This document shows positions 50,862 through 58,677 of a DNA stretch of 64,000 bases, in pieces. The stretch comes from UBA3076 sp964646435 (GTDB lineage Bacteria; Desulfobacterota; Dissulfuribacteria; Dissulfuribacterales; UBA3076): assembly GCA_964646435.1 (NCBI GenBank), contig CAZYEJ010000004.1, positions 1 through 64,000 on the forward strand, in the 5' to 3' direction. How positions within the stretch are numbered: the stretch's first letter is position 1; the number at the start of each line of letters is the position of its first letter. Under the pieces are notes generated by a model, which searched no databases, was not told the origin of the DNA, and saw only the letters and a list, made by a program, of their open reading frames with translations. The position numbers and the translations under genes were made by a program.

Positions 50862-53305
50862 CAGTCCCTCAGCTTTGCCTTATAGGATTGAAGAATAGAG
50901 CGAACTATTGGATCATGGACTTCTGAGACCTCATGGTCTGAGAGTGTATGATCCAAAGCCCTGTATGTAAAGTGCATGCCTATGCTCTTTGAGCCTTTTG
51001 GAACAGGTTTTCCCCTGTAAATATCAAAGATCCGCACTTCTTCAAGAAAATCCGGGGCTTGACCGGAAATATATTCCAGGAAATCTTGAGCCGAAAGCCT
51101 GTCCTGGACAATTACTGCAATATCCCTCTCCACAGCAGGATACCTGGCAAGAGGAGTGAATTTAAGCTGCCGGGACGCGGCTGTTTCTAAAGCATTAAAA
51201 GAGAGTTCAAAAACAAATACCGGCCCGTTTATATCCCAAAATCCCAAAACATTCGGATCGATTTGCCCAAAGCTGCCCAGGATGAAATTTTCCCCACATA
51301 CTATACCGGCTGAAGTACCTGGCAGGTAAAAAGGAGCATCCGGTGTCTCTAATACGGTTTTCCACCCGGAGATCCCAAGGGCCTGGAGCAACCCTTGCAG
51401 CACTCCTTTTAAATCAAAAAGATCTACCTGCTCCTTCGGCCATGACCATGATTCAGGATAGCGCGCCCCTGTGCACAGGGCGACTATTCTCTGTTCTTCA
51501 AGAGGAAGTTCACCTGTTCCATTTGCATAAAATACAGTGCCGATCTCAAAAAGTCCGAGGTCCATGTTCCGCCTCGCCTGGTTTCTGGCTACTGTCCCCA
51601 TCAGCGAAGGGATGATACTGGTCCTCATTACTGACTGATCATCGCTCAAGGGGTTCTGCACACTTACCATCTGCATCCTTGGATCATTTTTGCCCAGACC
51701 CAGTGCCTCTATTTCCTCCGGTGACATAAAACTATATGAGATCACCTCGGTCATGCCCTGAGATGAAAGAATATTTCTTATCCTGTGAACAAGCCCTTGA
51801 GACGGTTCCGGGGCCCTGGCGGCAATTCCGGCCCTTGGCGCCAAAGTCGGTATATTGGGAAAGCCGTGGAGTCTGGCTATCTCTTCTACCAGATCTACTT
51901 CTTCTTTCAGATCAAGACGGTATGTAGGCACCACCCCACTGATCTTTTCATCCCCTATATGTGTAAGCTCAATACCAATCCTTTCCAAAAATTTGGCTAT
52001 CTGCCCGGACTCAAGCCCTGTGCCAAGAAGTTTGTTGGCCCTTTCAGGACGCAGAGACAGATATCCGGGTCTATAGGGCCTTGGATAAACATCATTAATT
52101 TCTTCGACCAGACAGCCGCCGGTTACCTGACCAATAAGCTCCACTGTCCTGTAAAGTGCACTTATTACCCCTTCCGGGTCAACACCCCGCTCAAACCGGT
52201 ATGAGGACTCTGTAATAGTTTTAAGGGCCTTGGATGTCCTTCTTACCTGCGTTGGAGCAAACCAGGCGCTTTCAAGGAGTATGCGCTTTGTGTTATCATT
52301 GACTTCGGTTTCAGCCCCGCCCATGACACCGGCCACTGCCACCGGCCTCTCCGCATCTGCAATGACCAGCATATCCGGCCGGAGTTCTCTGTCCTTTCCG
52401 TCAATGGTCTTTATCTTTTCTCCAGGCCTTGCCGTCCTGACTTCAATAGCCGGTCCTGTGAGCATATCCAGATCAAAGGCATGGAGCGGTTGTCCAAGTT
52501 CGATCAATACATAGTTGGTTACATCCACTACATTGTTTATCGGCCTGATTCCACTGGCCTGCAATCTCATAGCCATCCAGTGAGGTGAAGGACCGATCCT
52601 GATCCCTTCCATTACGGCAGCCGTATATCTGCCGCACAGGTCAGGGGCTTCTATGGAAATGGGAATTGGGTGATTTGGTGATTTGGTGATTTGGTGATTG
52701 GGTGATTTAGGGATTGAGTGATTGGGTAATTTAGGGATCGTCAAGGGGATGCCGTATATGGCGGATACTTCCCTGGCGACTCCCAGGACGCTGAGACAGT
52801 CAGGACGGTTTGGCGTAACGGCAATATCCAGGACCCAATCACTCAGGCCCAGGACGTCCACAAGTGCATTCCCCGGCTCGCATCCAGGGGTCGATTCCAG
52901 TATGAGGATTCCTGTTTTATCATCGCCGATATCAAGTTCATCCTCTGAACATAGCATTCCATCAGAACGTATTCCATAGATATCAGAAGACTCCACGGTC
53001 GTACCGTTGGACAACACGGTCCCGGGCCTTGCCAAAACCACCAACCGCCCCCTTTCTACATTAGGGGCCCCGCAGACCACGTCAAACTTCTGTTCGCCGG
53101 CGGTTACCGTGCAGACCTGCAAATGCGACGCATGAGGATGGGGGACGATCTCCTCAACCGAGCATACTACGACCGGAGCAAGACCTTTGTAGGCAGGCTC
53201 TATCTCCTCTACTTCAAGACCGGCCATGGTGAGATCTTCTGCCAGGGTCTCTACAGGCACTGTAAAATGTACAAATTTTTTGAGCCAGGAGGTCAGGATT
53301 AGCAT
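50861..53305 (-). CDS. pheT: Phenylalanine-tRNA ligase beta subunit
   Basis: This 814-residue protein works with PheS as a tetramer to charge tRNA(Phe). It has the EMAP-like tRNA-binding domain (about 40-150, with VCTVTAGEQKFDVVCGAPNV), B5 (RPGEKIKTIDGKDRELRPDM), the synthetase-like core and a C-terminal anticodon-binding fold (LARYPAVERDIAVIVQD). An insert at about residues 190-215 consists of three 8-residue repeats (IPKLPNHS, IPKSPNHQ, ITKSPNHP) encoded by an octamer tandem DNA repeat. It sits in the linker before B3 (ISIEAPDLCGRYTA), so it is probably tolerated. Confidence 0.96.
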   Translation of the reverse strand: MLILTSWLKKFVHFTVPVETLAEDLTMAGLEVEEIEPAYKGLAPVVVCSVEEIVPHPHASHLQVCTVTAGEQKFDVVCGAPNVERGRLVVLARPGTVLSNGTTVESSDIYGIRSDGMLCSEDELDIGDDKTGILILESTPGCEPGNALVDVLGLSDWVLDIAVTPNRPDCLSVLGVAREVSAIYGIPLTIPKLPNHSIPKSPNHQITKSPNHPIPISIEAPDLCGRYTAAVMEGIRIGPSPHWMAMRLQASGIRPINNVVDVTNYVLIELGQPLHAFDLDMLTGPAIEVRTARPGEKIKTIDGKDRELRPDMLVIADAERPVAVAGVMGGAETEVNDNTKRILLESAWFAPTQVRRTSKALKTITESSYRFERGVDPEGVISALYRTVELIGQVTGGCLVEEINDVYPRPYRPGYLSLRPERANKLLGTGLESGQIAKFLERIGIELTHIGDEKISGVVPTYRLDLKEEVDLVEEIARLHGFPNIPTLAPRAGIAARAPEPSQGLVHRIRNILSSQGMTEVISYSFMSPEEIEALGLGKNDPRMQMVSVQNPLSDDQSVMRTSIIPSLMGTVARNQARRNMDLGLFEIGTVFYANGTGELPLEEQRIVALCTGARYPESWSWPKEQVDLFDLKGVLQGLLQALGISGWKTVLETPDAPFYLPGTSAGIVCGENFILGSFGQIDPNVLGFWDINGPVFVFELSFNALETAASRQLKFTPLARYPAVERDIAVIVQDRLSAQDFLEYISGQAPDFLEEVRIFDIYRGKPVPKGSKSIGMHFTYRALDHTLSDHEVSEVHDPIVRSILQSYKAKLRD
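52661..52738. repeat. In-frame octamer tandem repeat inside pheT
   Basis: TTTGGTGA units (TGATTTGGTGATTTGGTGAT and variants GGGTGATT, GAGTGATT) run for about 78 bp. The 24-bp (three-unit) period gives an 8-residue repeat and no stop. Its reverse complement (AATCACCAAATCACC) matches the array at 9421-9495. Confidence 0.85.
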
Positions 53306-53321
53306 AAGATCACTTTATTAA

Positions 53322-54332
53322 TCAAAACTGGTGAAGGAAACGCAGGTCGTTATCATAAAAAAGGCGGATGTCGTCAATACCGAATCTGAGCATTGCGATT
53401 CGTTCTACCCCAAGGCCGAATGCAAAACCGCTGAACTCTTCAGTATCGTAGCCTACATGCCTGAACACCTCTGGATGCACCATGCCGGCTCCCAGCACCT
53501 CCAGCCAGCCAGTATGAGAACATATCCTGCAACCCTTGCCTTTGCATATGACACACTGAATATCTATTTCCGCACTGGGTTCTGTAAACGGGAAAAAGCT
53601 CGGTCTGAAGCGTACCAAGGTATCCGGATCAAATATCTGTTGGACAAAGGCTGTCAATACCCCCTTGAGACCGGCAAAGGAGACATCCCTGTCCACCATA
53701 AGCCCTTCCACCTGATGGAACATCGGGGTATGAGTTATATCTGAGTCGCACCTGTACACCTTGCCTGGTGCAATTACGCGCATTGGCGGCCTATACCTCT
53801 CCATGGCGTGTATCTGTACGGGAGAGGTATGAGTTCGGAGCAGGACTTTGTCATCAATATAAAACGTATCCTGCATATCCCTGGCAGGGTGGTCAGGAGG
53901 AATATTCAGGGCCTCAAAGTTGTAAAAGTCAAGTTCTACTTCAGGACCATGGGCCACGGCAAAACCCATCCTCTCAAATACAGAACAGATCTCATCCATC
54001 ATCTGGGTGATGGGGTGCAATCTGCCGAGCCGTCTCTGCCTTCCGGGAAGCGTGGGATCCAGTCCTGGAATAAAGGTACGGATATGAACGCCCTTTAACG
54101 CCTCCTTCCGGGCATTGATAGACGCCTCTATCTCCTTCTTGAGCTTGTTGGCCAGTTGCCCGATCTTTGGGCGTTCCTCAGCAGAAAGCTTCCCTATGGT
54201 CTTTAAGACCATGGTCAGCTCCCCTTTACGGCCAAGGGCCCTGACTCTTATATTTTCAAGATCTTCCTCGCTGGACGCTGATTCTATGGACTCAAGGGCC
54301 TGAGTCCTGATTTCCTCTAGGCGATCCTGCAT
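53322..54332 (-). CDS. pheS: Phenylalanine-tRNA ligase alpha subunit
   Basis: This 336-residue class II aminoacyl-tRNA synthetase has an N-terminal coiled coil and the HPITQMMDEICSVFERMGF motif 1 region. Motif 2 is in HTSPVQIHAMERYRPPMRVI followed by RCDSDITHTPMFHQVEGLMV, and motif 3 in GFAFGLGVERIAMLRFG. It precedes pheT by 16 bp and follows rplT by 15 bp, the standard rplT-pheS-pheT order. Confidence 0.96.
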   Translation of the reverse strand: MQDRLEEIRTQALESIESASSEEDLENIRVRALGRKGELTMVLKTIGKLSAEERPKIGQLANKLKKEIEASINARKEALKGVHIRTFIPGLDPTLPGRQRRLGRLHPITQMMDEICSVFERMGFAVAHGPEVELDFYNFEALNIPPDHPARDMQDTFYIDDKVLLRTHTSPVQIHAMERYRPPMRVIAPGKVYRCDSDITHTPMFHQVEGLMVDRDVSFAGLKGVLTAFVQQIFDPDTLVRFRPSFFPFTEPSAEIDIQCVICKGKGCRICSHTGWLEVLGAGMVHPEVFRHVGYDTEEFSGFAFGLGVERIAMLRFGIDDIRLFYDNDLRFLHQF

Positions 54333-54347
54333 ATATCCGGTTCTTTA

Positions 54348-54698
54348 TCAGGCGCTCTTTGCAGTTTCTACAAGGGAGGAAAAGGCATTGGAGTCTGTCA
54401 CTGCAATATCGGCAAGCATCTTCCGGTCCACAGCAACCCCTGCCTTGGTTATACCTTTAATGAAATGGCTATAGGACATGCCATTCAGCTTGCAGGCCGC
54501 GTTGATGCGGATTATCCACAAGCGACGAAACATGCGTTTCTTGGTCCTGCGGTCTCTGTAGGCATAGCATAGGCCCTTTTCCACAGTCTCCTTGGCCTGT
54601 TTGAAACAGAGACGTCTGGCACCCCTGTAGCCTTTGGCCATCTTGAGTATCTTCTTGCGACGACGATGGGCCTTAAAGCCCCTTGTAACCCGTGGCAT
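54348..54698 (-). CDS. rplT: Ribosomal protein bL20
   Basis: The 116-residue L20 begins PRVTRGFKAHRRRKKILKMA and has LWIIRINAACKLNGMSYSHF. It binds 23S rRNA early in 50S assembly and represses its own operon in other bacteria. The leader hairpins upstream of rpmI would fit such control. It is separated from rpmI by 191 bp that include an assembly gap. Confidence 0.96.
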   Translation of the reverse strand: MPRVTRGFKAHRRRKKILKMAKGYRGARRLCFKQAKETVEKGLCYAYRDRRTKKRMFRRLWIIRINAACKLNGMSYSHFIKGITKAGVAVDRKMLADIAVTDSNAFSSLVETAKSA

Positions 54699-54739
54699 TT
54701 TCTTTCAAGCTCCTCTTAATTTCTACTAAGGAATGTACA

Positions 54740-54870
54740 ATAAATAACTTGAACAAATTANNNNNNNNNNTCTTCTTCGTTGCTCGTCGATCACATAACC
54801 CATTATGTTCGCTCCTCGCGCCTTGAATACAACAAAAAATCCTATTATTTTTTTTGTTCAACTTATTTAT
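54740..54870. repeat. Palindromic repeat interrupted by an assembly gap
   Basis: ATAAATAACTTGAACAA (54740-54756) is matched in inverse by TTGTTCAACTTATTTAT (54854-54870). Ten N occupy 54761-54770. The right part reads AACATAATGGGTTATGTGAT on the minus strand, a palindromic stretch. The gap probably reflects a repeat or a hairpin that could not be assembled, so the true rpmI-rplT distance is unknown. Confidence 0.65.
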
Positions 54871-54889
54871 CTCCCGCTCCTAAGCGCAA

Positions 54890-55087
54890 TCAGATAAAAG
54901 GCGTCATCCGTTTAATTGACTTGACCCTTGTCTCGGAAATCTCCGTCTCTTTTCTCAGGCTTCTTTTGCGTTTTCGTGTCTTGGAAGTCAAAATATGGCT
55001 CGATCCCGCCTTTCTATACATGAACTTTCCTGTCCCTGTCTTTTTGAAGCGCTTGGCAGCAGCGCGTCTGGTCTTCATCTTTGGCAT
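54890..55087 (-). CDS. rpmI: Ribosomal protein bL35
   Basis: The 65-residue L35 begins PKMKTRRAAAKRFKKTGTGK, highly basic throughout. AAAGGAT lies 7 bp before its ATG. It is a part of the thrS-infC-rpmI-rplT-pheST operon. Confidence 0.95.
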   Translation of the reverse strand: MPKMKTRRAAAKRFKKTGTGKFMYRKAGSSHILTSKTRKRKRSLRKETEISETRVKSIKRMTPFI

Positions 55088-55104
55088 AATTATTTATCCT
55101 TTAT

Positions 55105-55166
55105 TCTGCGGAAAGACCGCAGATGGCACGAAAGCCATACTCGTCTATAGCGAGTTCACAAGCAAA
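55105..55166 (-). promoter_or_regulatory. Three stem-loops before rpmI, candidate L20 operator
   Basis: On the minus strand CTCG-CTATAGA-CGAG, ATGGC-TTTCGT-GCCAT and TCTGCGG-TCTTT-CCGCAGA follow one another and end just before the rpmI ribosome site (AAAGGAT). In E. coli and Bacillus, L20 binds an rRNA-like structure in this position. The mimicry is inferred and not tested. Confidence 0.45.
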
Positions 55167-55192
55167 ATTAATAACCCCATCAGGGTCTTAGG

Positions 55193-55711
55193 TCAATCCT
55201 TTTTAGGGGCAAGTATTGTGTGCATTAACGGACCTTGCTTGACAGGAACATTCTCGGAGACAGCGATTTCGGACATCTCTTCCACAATTCGTTTTAGCAA
55301 GGCATACCCCAATTCTGGGTGGGCGTTTTCCCGGCCTCGAAACCTCACAGTAACCTTTACTTTGTTCCCATCACCAATGAACTGCCTTATTCGCCTCTTT
55401 TTTACATCAAGGTCATGTACGTCCGTTCTTGGACGCATTTTGATCTCTTTGACTTGAATAATAGTCTGTTTTTTCCGGGCTTCCTGGGCCTTTTTGCTTT
55501 GCTCGTACTTGAATTTTCCATAATCCATGATTCGGCAAACCGGTGGCTTGGCATTCGGTGCCACCTCCACAAGGTCTAATCCGACATTTTCCGCTTTAGC
55601 CAAGGCTTCATTCAGAGCTACCACCCCGAGTTGATTTCCATCCTCACCAACGAGCCGTATTTCCCGGGCCCTGATCCGATAATTTACATTGACTGGAATT
55701 TCTCTTGCGAT
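55193..55711 (-). CDS. infC: Translation initiation factor IF-3
   Basis: The protein has 172 residues from an ATC at 55711. That codon is preceded after 4-5 bases by GGGGGTG, a strong ribosome site, and starts the conserved region (ARE...NVNYRIRAREIRLVGEDG). A TTG at 55732 in the same frame has no good site. Rare AUU/AUC/AUA starts are typical of infC, since IF-3 discriminates against them and so represses itself. Other family regions are VVALNEALAKAENVGLDLVE and MRPRTDVHDLDVKKRRIRQF. It lies between thrS and rpmI. Confidence 0.9.
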   Translation of the reverse strand: MAREIPVNVNYRIRAREIRLVGEDGNQLGVVALNEALAKAENVGLDLVEVAPNAKPPVCRIMDYGKFKYEQSKKAQEARKKQTIIQVKEIKMRPRTDVHDLDVKKRRIRQFIGDGNKVKVTVRFRGRENAHPELGYALLKRIVEEMSEIAVSENVPVKQGPLMHTILAPKKD

Positions 55712-55735
55712 ACTACACCCCCTGTTTTCCAAGTG

Positions 55736-55748
55736 CGCCCTTCGGGCG
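55736..55748. other. Small hairpin between thrS and infC
   Basis: CGCCC-TTC-GGGCG is a 5-bp GC stem. It is located about 25 bp before the infC start. It could pause polymerase or shield the site. No U-tract follows. Confidence 0.35.
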
Positions 55749-55761
55749 AGCTATTAAGCTA

Positions 55762-57711
55762 TTAACAATTAAAGATTTCCCTGCACTCTTTTTCCACCAG
55801 GGCAATAAAGTCATCGACAGACATGGCTGTCAGTTTCTGCCCCTTTCCGGTACGAGGGCTTACGGTCATGTCAATTATTTCCTGATCACCGACTATCAGC
55901 ATGTAAGGGACCTTGTCAAGCTGGGCCTCTCGGATTTTTTTGCCCAGTTTTTCATTTCTGATGTCGGCTTTTGTCCTGACTCCTGCGGCCTTTAGCTTTT
56001 TTGTAACTGATCCCGCCCACTGATCCTGTCTGTCCGTTACTGTTAAGACAATGGCCTGGACAGGAGCCAACCAGAGAGGAAAAGCCCCTGCATAGTGTTC
56101 AATCAGCACGCCGAAGAACCGCTCCAAAGAACCAAGCAGTGCCCTGTGTACCATAATCGGCGTATGGGGCCGACTGTCTTCCCCTATATAATGCATATCA
56201 AATCTCTCAGGGAGGTTAAAGTCAACCTGGATGGTCGAACACTGCCATGAACGATCCAGGCAATCCTTGATCTTGATATCAATCTTGGGGCCATAAAACA
56301 CACCTTCGCCGGGATCTATTTCATAGGTCAACCCCTGCGCCTCAAGTGCTTGTCTGAGCGCATCGGTTGCACGCTCCCAATTTTCATCCGAGCCTACAGA
56401 CTTGTCAGGACGGGTGGAGAGATATATCTCATATCGCTCAAAGCCGAATACTCTCAGGACATACAGGGTCAAGTCAAGGATTTCGTGAATTTCCTTGGTG
56501 AGTTGGTCCGGCCGGCAAAAGACATGGCCATCGTCCTGGGTAAATCCCCTGACCCTCATGAGCCCGTGCAAGGTGCCTGTCCTCTCATACCGATAAACAG
56601 TACCCAGCTCGCACCAGCGCAGAGGAAGTTCCCTGTAACTGCGTCGCCGGGAGTTGTAGATCGCTATATGAAAGGGGCAGTTCATTGGTCTTAACTGATA
56701 GCTGACCTTGTCAATCTCAATGGGGAAATACATGTTCTCACTGTAAAAATCCAAATGGCCGCTGGTTTTCCATAGGTCCCTGCGGGCAATATGGGGAGTG
56801 AAAAGCATGTCGTAATCCCTCCGTAAGTGCTCATCGCGCCAAAAGTCCTCAATGACCTTGCGGATAATGCTTCCCTTGGGGTGCCATAGAATAAGCCCGG
56901 GGCCGATCTCTTCATGTATGGAAAAAAGGTCCAAATCCTTGCCAAGACGCCGGTGATCCCTTTTCTTGGCCTCTTCCAGACGATTCAGGTGTTCTTTCAA
57001 AGATTTTTTATCAAAAAACGCCGTGCCGTATATGCGCTGGAGCATCGGCTGGGTTTCATCCCCCTTCCAGTATGCCCCTGCAAGGCTGGTGAGCTTAAAG
57101 GCTTTCAAGTAACCTGTATGAGGGAGATGCGGCCCTCTGCACAGATCCATGAATTCTCCCTGGCTGTATATTGAGACCTCTTCTTCCCCTTGATCACCCA
57201 GTTCATTCAGGATCTCAAGCTTGTATTTTTCTCCAAGTTTCTCAAATCGTTTCCTCGCATCATCCAGGGATATATCTTCTCTTGATATGGCCTGAGATCT
57301 CTTTACGATCTCCTTCATCCTGGTTTCTATTTTTTCCAGGTCTTCCGGGGTAAAGGGCCTCTGGTAATCAAAATCATAGTAAAACCCTTTTTCTATTGCC
57401 GGACCTATAGCTAATTGTACGTCTTGAAAAAGTTCCTTAACGGCCTGGGCCATAATATGTGCGGCAGTATGCCTCAACACCTCAAGGGTATCATCATCAC
57501 CGGGCAATACGGCCTCTATTCTGCAGTCGTGTGTAAGGGGCGTAGAAAGATCTTTTAATTCCCCGTCAATCCGGACAAAAATTGTCTTTTTTGACCTGTT
57601 CTTGCTGAGCACGCCAGCCAGGAACTCAGAAGCAGGAGTTCCGTCTGTAACCTGTTCTGTGTTCTCACCATCAAATGCTACAGTGATGGCATCTGTTTCA
57701 GTCTCTGTCAT
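55762..57711 (-). CDS. thrS: Threonine-tRNA ligase
   Basis: The protein has 649 residues. A TGS domain (about 5-70), a tRNA-SAD editing domain (VLRHTAAHIMAQAVKELFQ, IGPAIEKGFYYDFDY) and a class II core follow in order. Zinc ligands are in LRPMNCPFHIAIY. Motif 2 is in RYERTGTLHGLMRVRGFTQD. The anticodon-binding domain is at the end (PVQAIVLTVTDRQDQW). The upstream hairpin, thought to be a terminator or attenuator, lies between it and tRNA-Val. Confidence 0.96.
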   Translation of the reverse strand: MTETETDAITVAFDGENTEQVTDGTPASEFLAGVLSKNRSKKTIFVRIDGELKDLSTPLTHDCRIEAVLPGDDDTLEVLRHTAAHIMAQAVKELFQDVQLAIGPAIEKGFYYDFDYQRPFTPEDLEKIETRMKEIVKRSQAISREDISLDDARKRFEKLGEKYKLEILNELGDQGEEEVSIYSQGEFMDLCRGPHLPHTGYLKAFKLTSLAGAYWKGDETQPMLQRIYGTAFFDKKSLKEHLNRLEEAKKRDHRRLGKDLDLFSIHEEIGPGLILWHPKGSIIRKVIEDFWRDEHLRRDYDMLFTPHIARRDLWKTSGHLDFYSENMYFPIEIDKVSYQLRPMNCPFHIAIYNSRRRSYRELPLRWCELGTVYRYERTGTLHGLMRVRGFTQDDGHVFCRPDQLTKEIHEILDLTLYVLRVFGFERYEIYLSTRPDKSVGSDENWERATDALRQALEAQGLTYEIDPGEGVFYGPKIDIKIKDCLDRSWQCSTIQVDFNLPERFDMHYIGEDSRPHTPIMVHRALLGSLERFFGVLIEHYAGAFPLWLAPVQAIVLTVTDRQDQWAGSVTKKLKAAGVRTKADIRNEKLGKKIREAQLDKVPYMLIVGDQEIIDMTVSPRTGKGQKLTAMSVDDFIALVEKECREIFNC

Positions 57712-57732
57712 TGGTTTCTCTGTTCAAAGCAG

Positions 57733-57779
57733 AAAAAGGCATCTTTGCCCTTTGAAATGGGCGCAAAAAGATGCCTTCT
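57733..57779 (-). terminator. Stem-loop with T-run before thrS
   Basis: On the minus strand AAGGCATCTTT and AAAGATGCCTT pair around a 20-nt loop that can form an inner GCCC/GGGC stem. TTTTTCTGC follows. It lies between tRNA-Val and thrS, 22 bp before the thrS ATG. It may end the tRNA transcript or attenuate thrS. Confidence 0.65.
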
Positions 57780-57815
57780 AAAAAAATCTCCGGGATAAGG
57801 ATAGAAAACAGGCAC

Positions 57816-57890
57816 TGGTAGGCACGGGCGGGATTGAACCGCCGACTTCTACCGTGTCAAGGTAGCGCTCTCCCCCTGAGCTACGCGCCT
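57816..57890 (-). tRNA. tRNA-Val (GAC)
   Basis: This 75-nt cloverleaf has acceptor AGGCGCG paired with CGTGCCT (one G-U), a D arm with GCTCAGGGGGAGAGC, anticodon stem CTACC/GGTAG with loop TTGACAC (anticodon GAC at 57856-57858), a T arm with GGTTCAATCC, and an encoded CCA end. The terminator-like hairpin follows downstream on the same strand. Confidence 0.95.
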
Positions 57891-58143
57891 TCCCAAAATT
57901 CTTTAAAATTATACAAAAATCTGTCCTCAAAGCGTTGAAGTTGATAACAAGATTTACCAGGGGTGTCAAGGGAATTGAGTAGGTCAAACCAAGGCCTGAA
58001 TCAATAAAGTTATCCAATAATCAAAAGGCATTGGAAGAAAAATATACTTCCAAAGCATACTATATTTTACAACGACCTTGACCTGGGCTCAAGCTGTCCA
58101 TACTGTATTTTTATGGAAACTGATTTAATTTAAGTAAGCTGAA

Positions 58144-58170
58144 GTTCAGGATGAGCCTCTTGCAAAAGGC
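58144..58170. repeat. GAGCCTYTTGCAAAAGGC palindrome, copy 1
   Basis: GTTCAGGATGAGCCTCTTGC followed by AAAAGGC lies 24 bp before the ATG at 58195. A very similar block, AGTTAAGGATGAGCCTTTTG, lies at 62610-62637, 26 bp before the ATG at 62664. Confidence 0.6.
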
Positions 58171-58194
58171 CCGATAGGTAATTGGAGACATAAT

Positions 58195-58677
58195 ATGGAC
58201 AAAAGTCGTTACGCTAGAAGGGACAGGTTAGTCAAAGAAAAACAGCATGATACTTACAAAGAATCGGGGAAATGGCCGGAGCCGACAATGTGCACTGAAT
58301 GTAAGGCCCTTTTCCTGGACGGGCGGTGGTCCTGGAAAAAACCTCCTGTTGATTCCAACAGGGTAATCTGTCCAGCCTGCCAGCGCATTGCCGACAACTA
58401 TCCGGCAGGCCATATAGAGATAAAGGGACCATTCCTCAAACAGCACCGCGAAGAAATGTTAAACCTTATCCGCAATGAGGAAAAGCAGGAGAATGGCGAA
58501 CATCCTATGGAAAGGATCATGTCCATTGTTGATAAAAAAGATCATACCTTTGTAACCACAACAGGAGTCCATATGGCCCGTCGAATCGGTGATGCCCTCT
58601 CAAGGGCTTATCGGGGTGATCTTGATTTTCAATACGGTAACGCAGAAAAAAGTATAAGGGTCTATTGGCATCGATAG
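58195..58677 (+). CDS. BCAM0308-family zinc-ribbon protein
   Basis: This 160-residue protein has CTECKALFLDGRWSWKKPP followed 12 residues later by CPACQRIADNYPAG, a two-CxxC zinc site. ERIMSIVDKKDHTFVTTTGV and the C-terminal YRGDLDFQYGNAEKSIRVYW segment complete the BCAM0308 group, which has no known function. The GGAGACATAATATG start is clear. It is convergent with the ABC-F gene and overlaps it by 16 bp. The GAGCCT palindrome lies just ahead. Confidence 0.8.
   Translation: MDKSRYARRDRLVKEKQHDTYKESGKWPEPTMCTECKALFLDGRWSWKKPPVDSNRVICPACQRIADNYPAGHIEIKGPFLKQHREEMLNLIRNEEKQENGEHPMERIMSIVDKKDHTFVTTTGVHMARRIGDALSRAYRGDLDFQYGNAEKSIRVYWHR

Noticed and set aside
54780..55457. 225-codon plus-strand frame
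   Set aside because: It is the antisense of rpmI and part of infC plus the repeat beside the gap. It has no protein-family features.
55762..57815. T-box riboswitch before thrS
   Set aside because: No T-box consensus or specifier loop is seen, and the host appears proteobacterial. A plain hairpin with T-run explains it.
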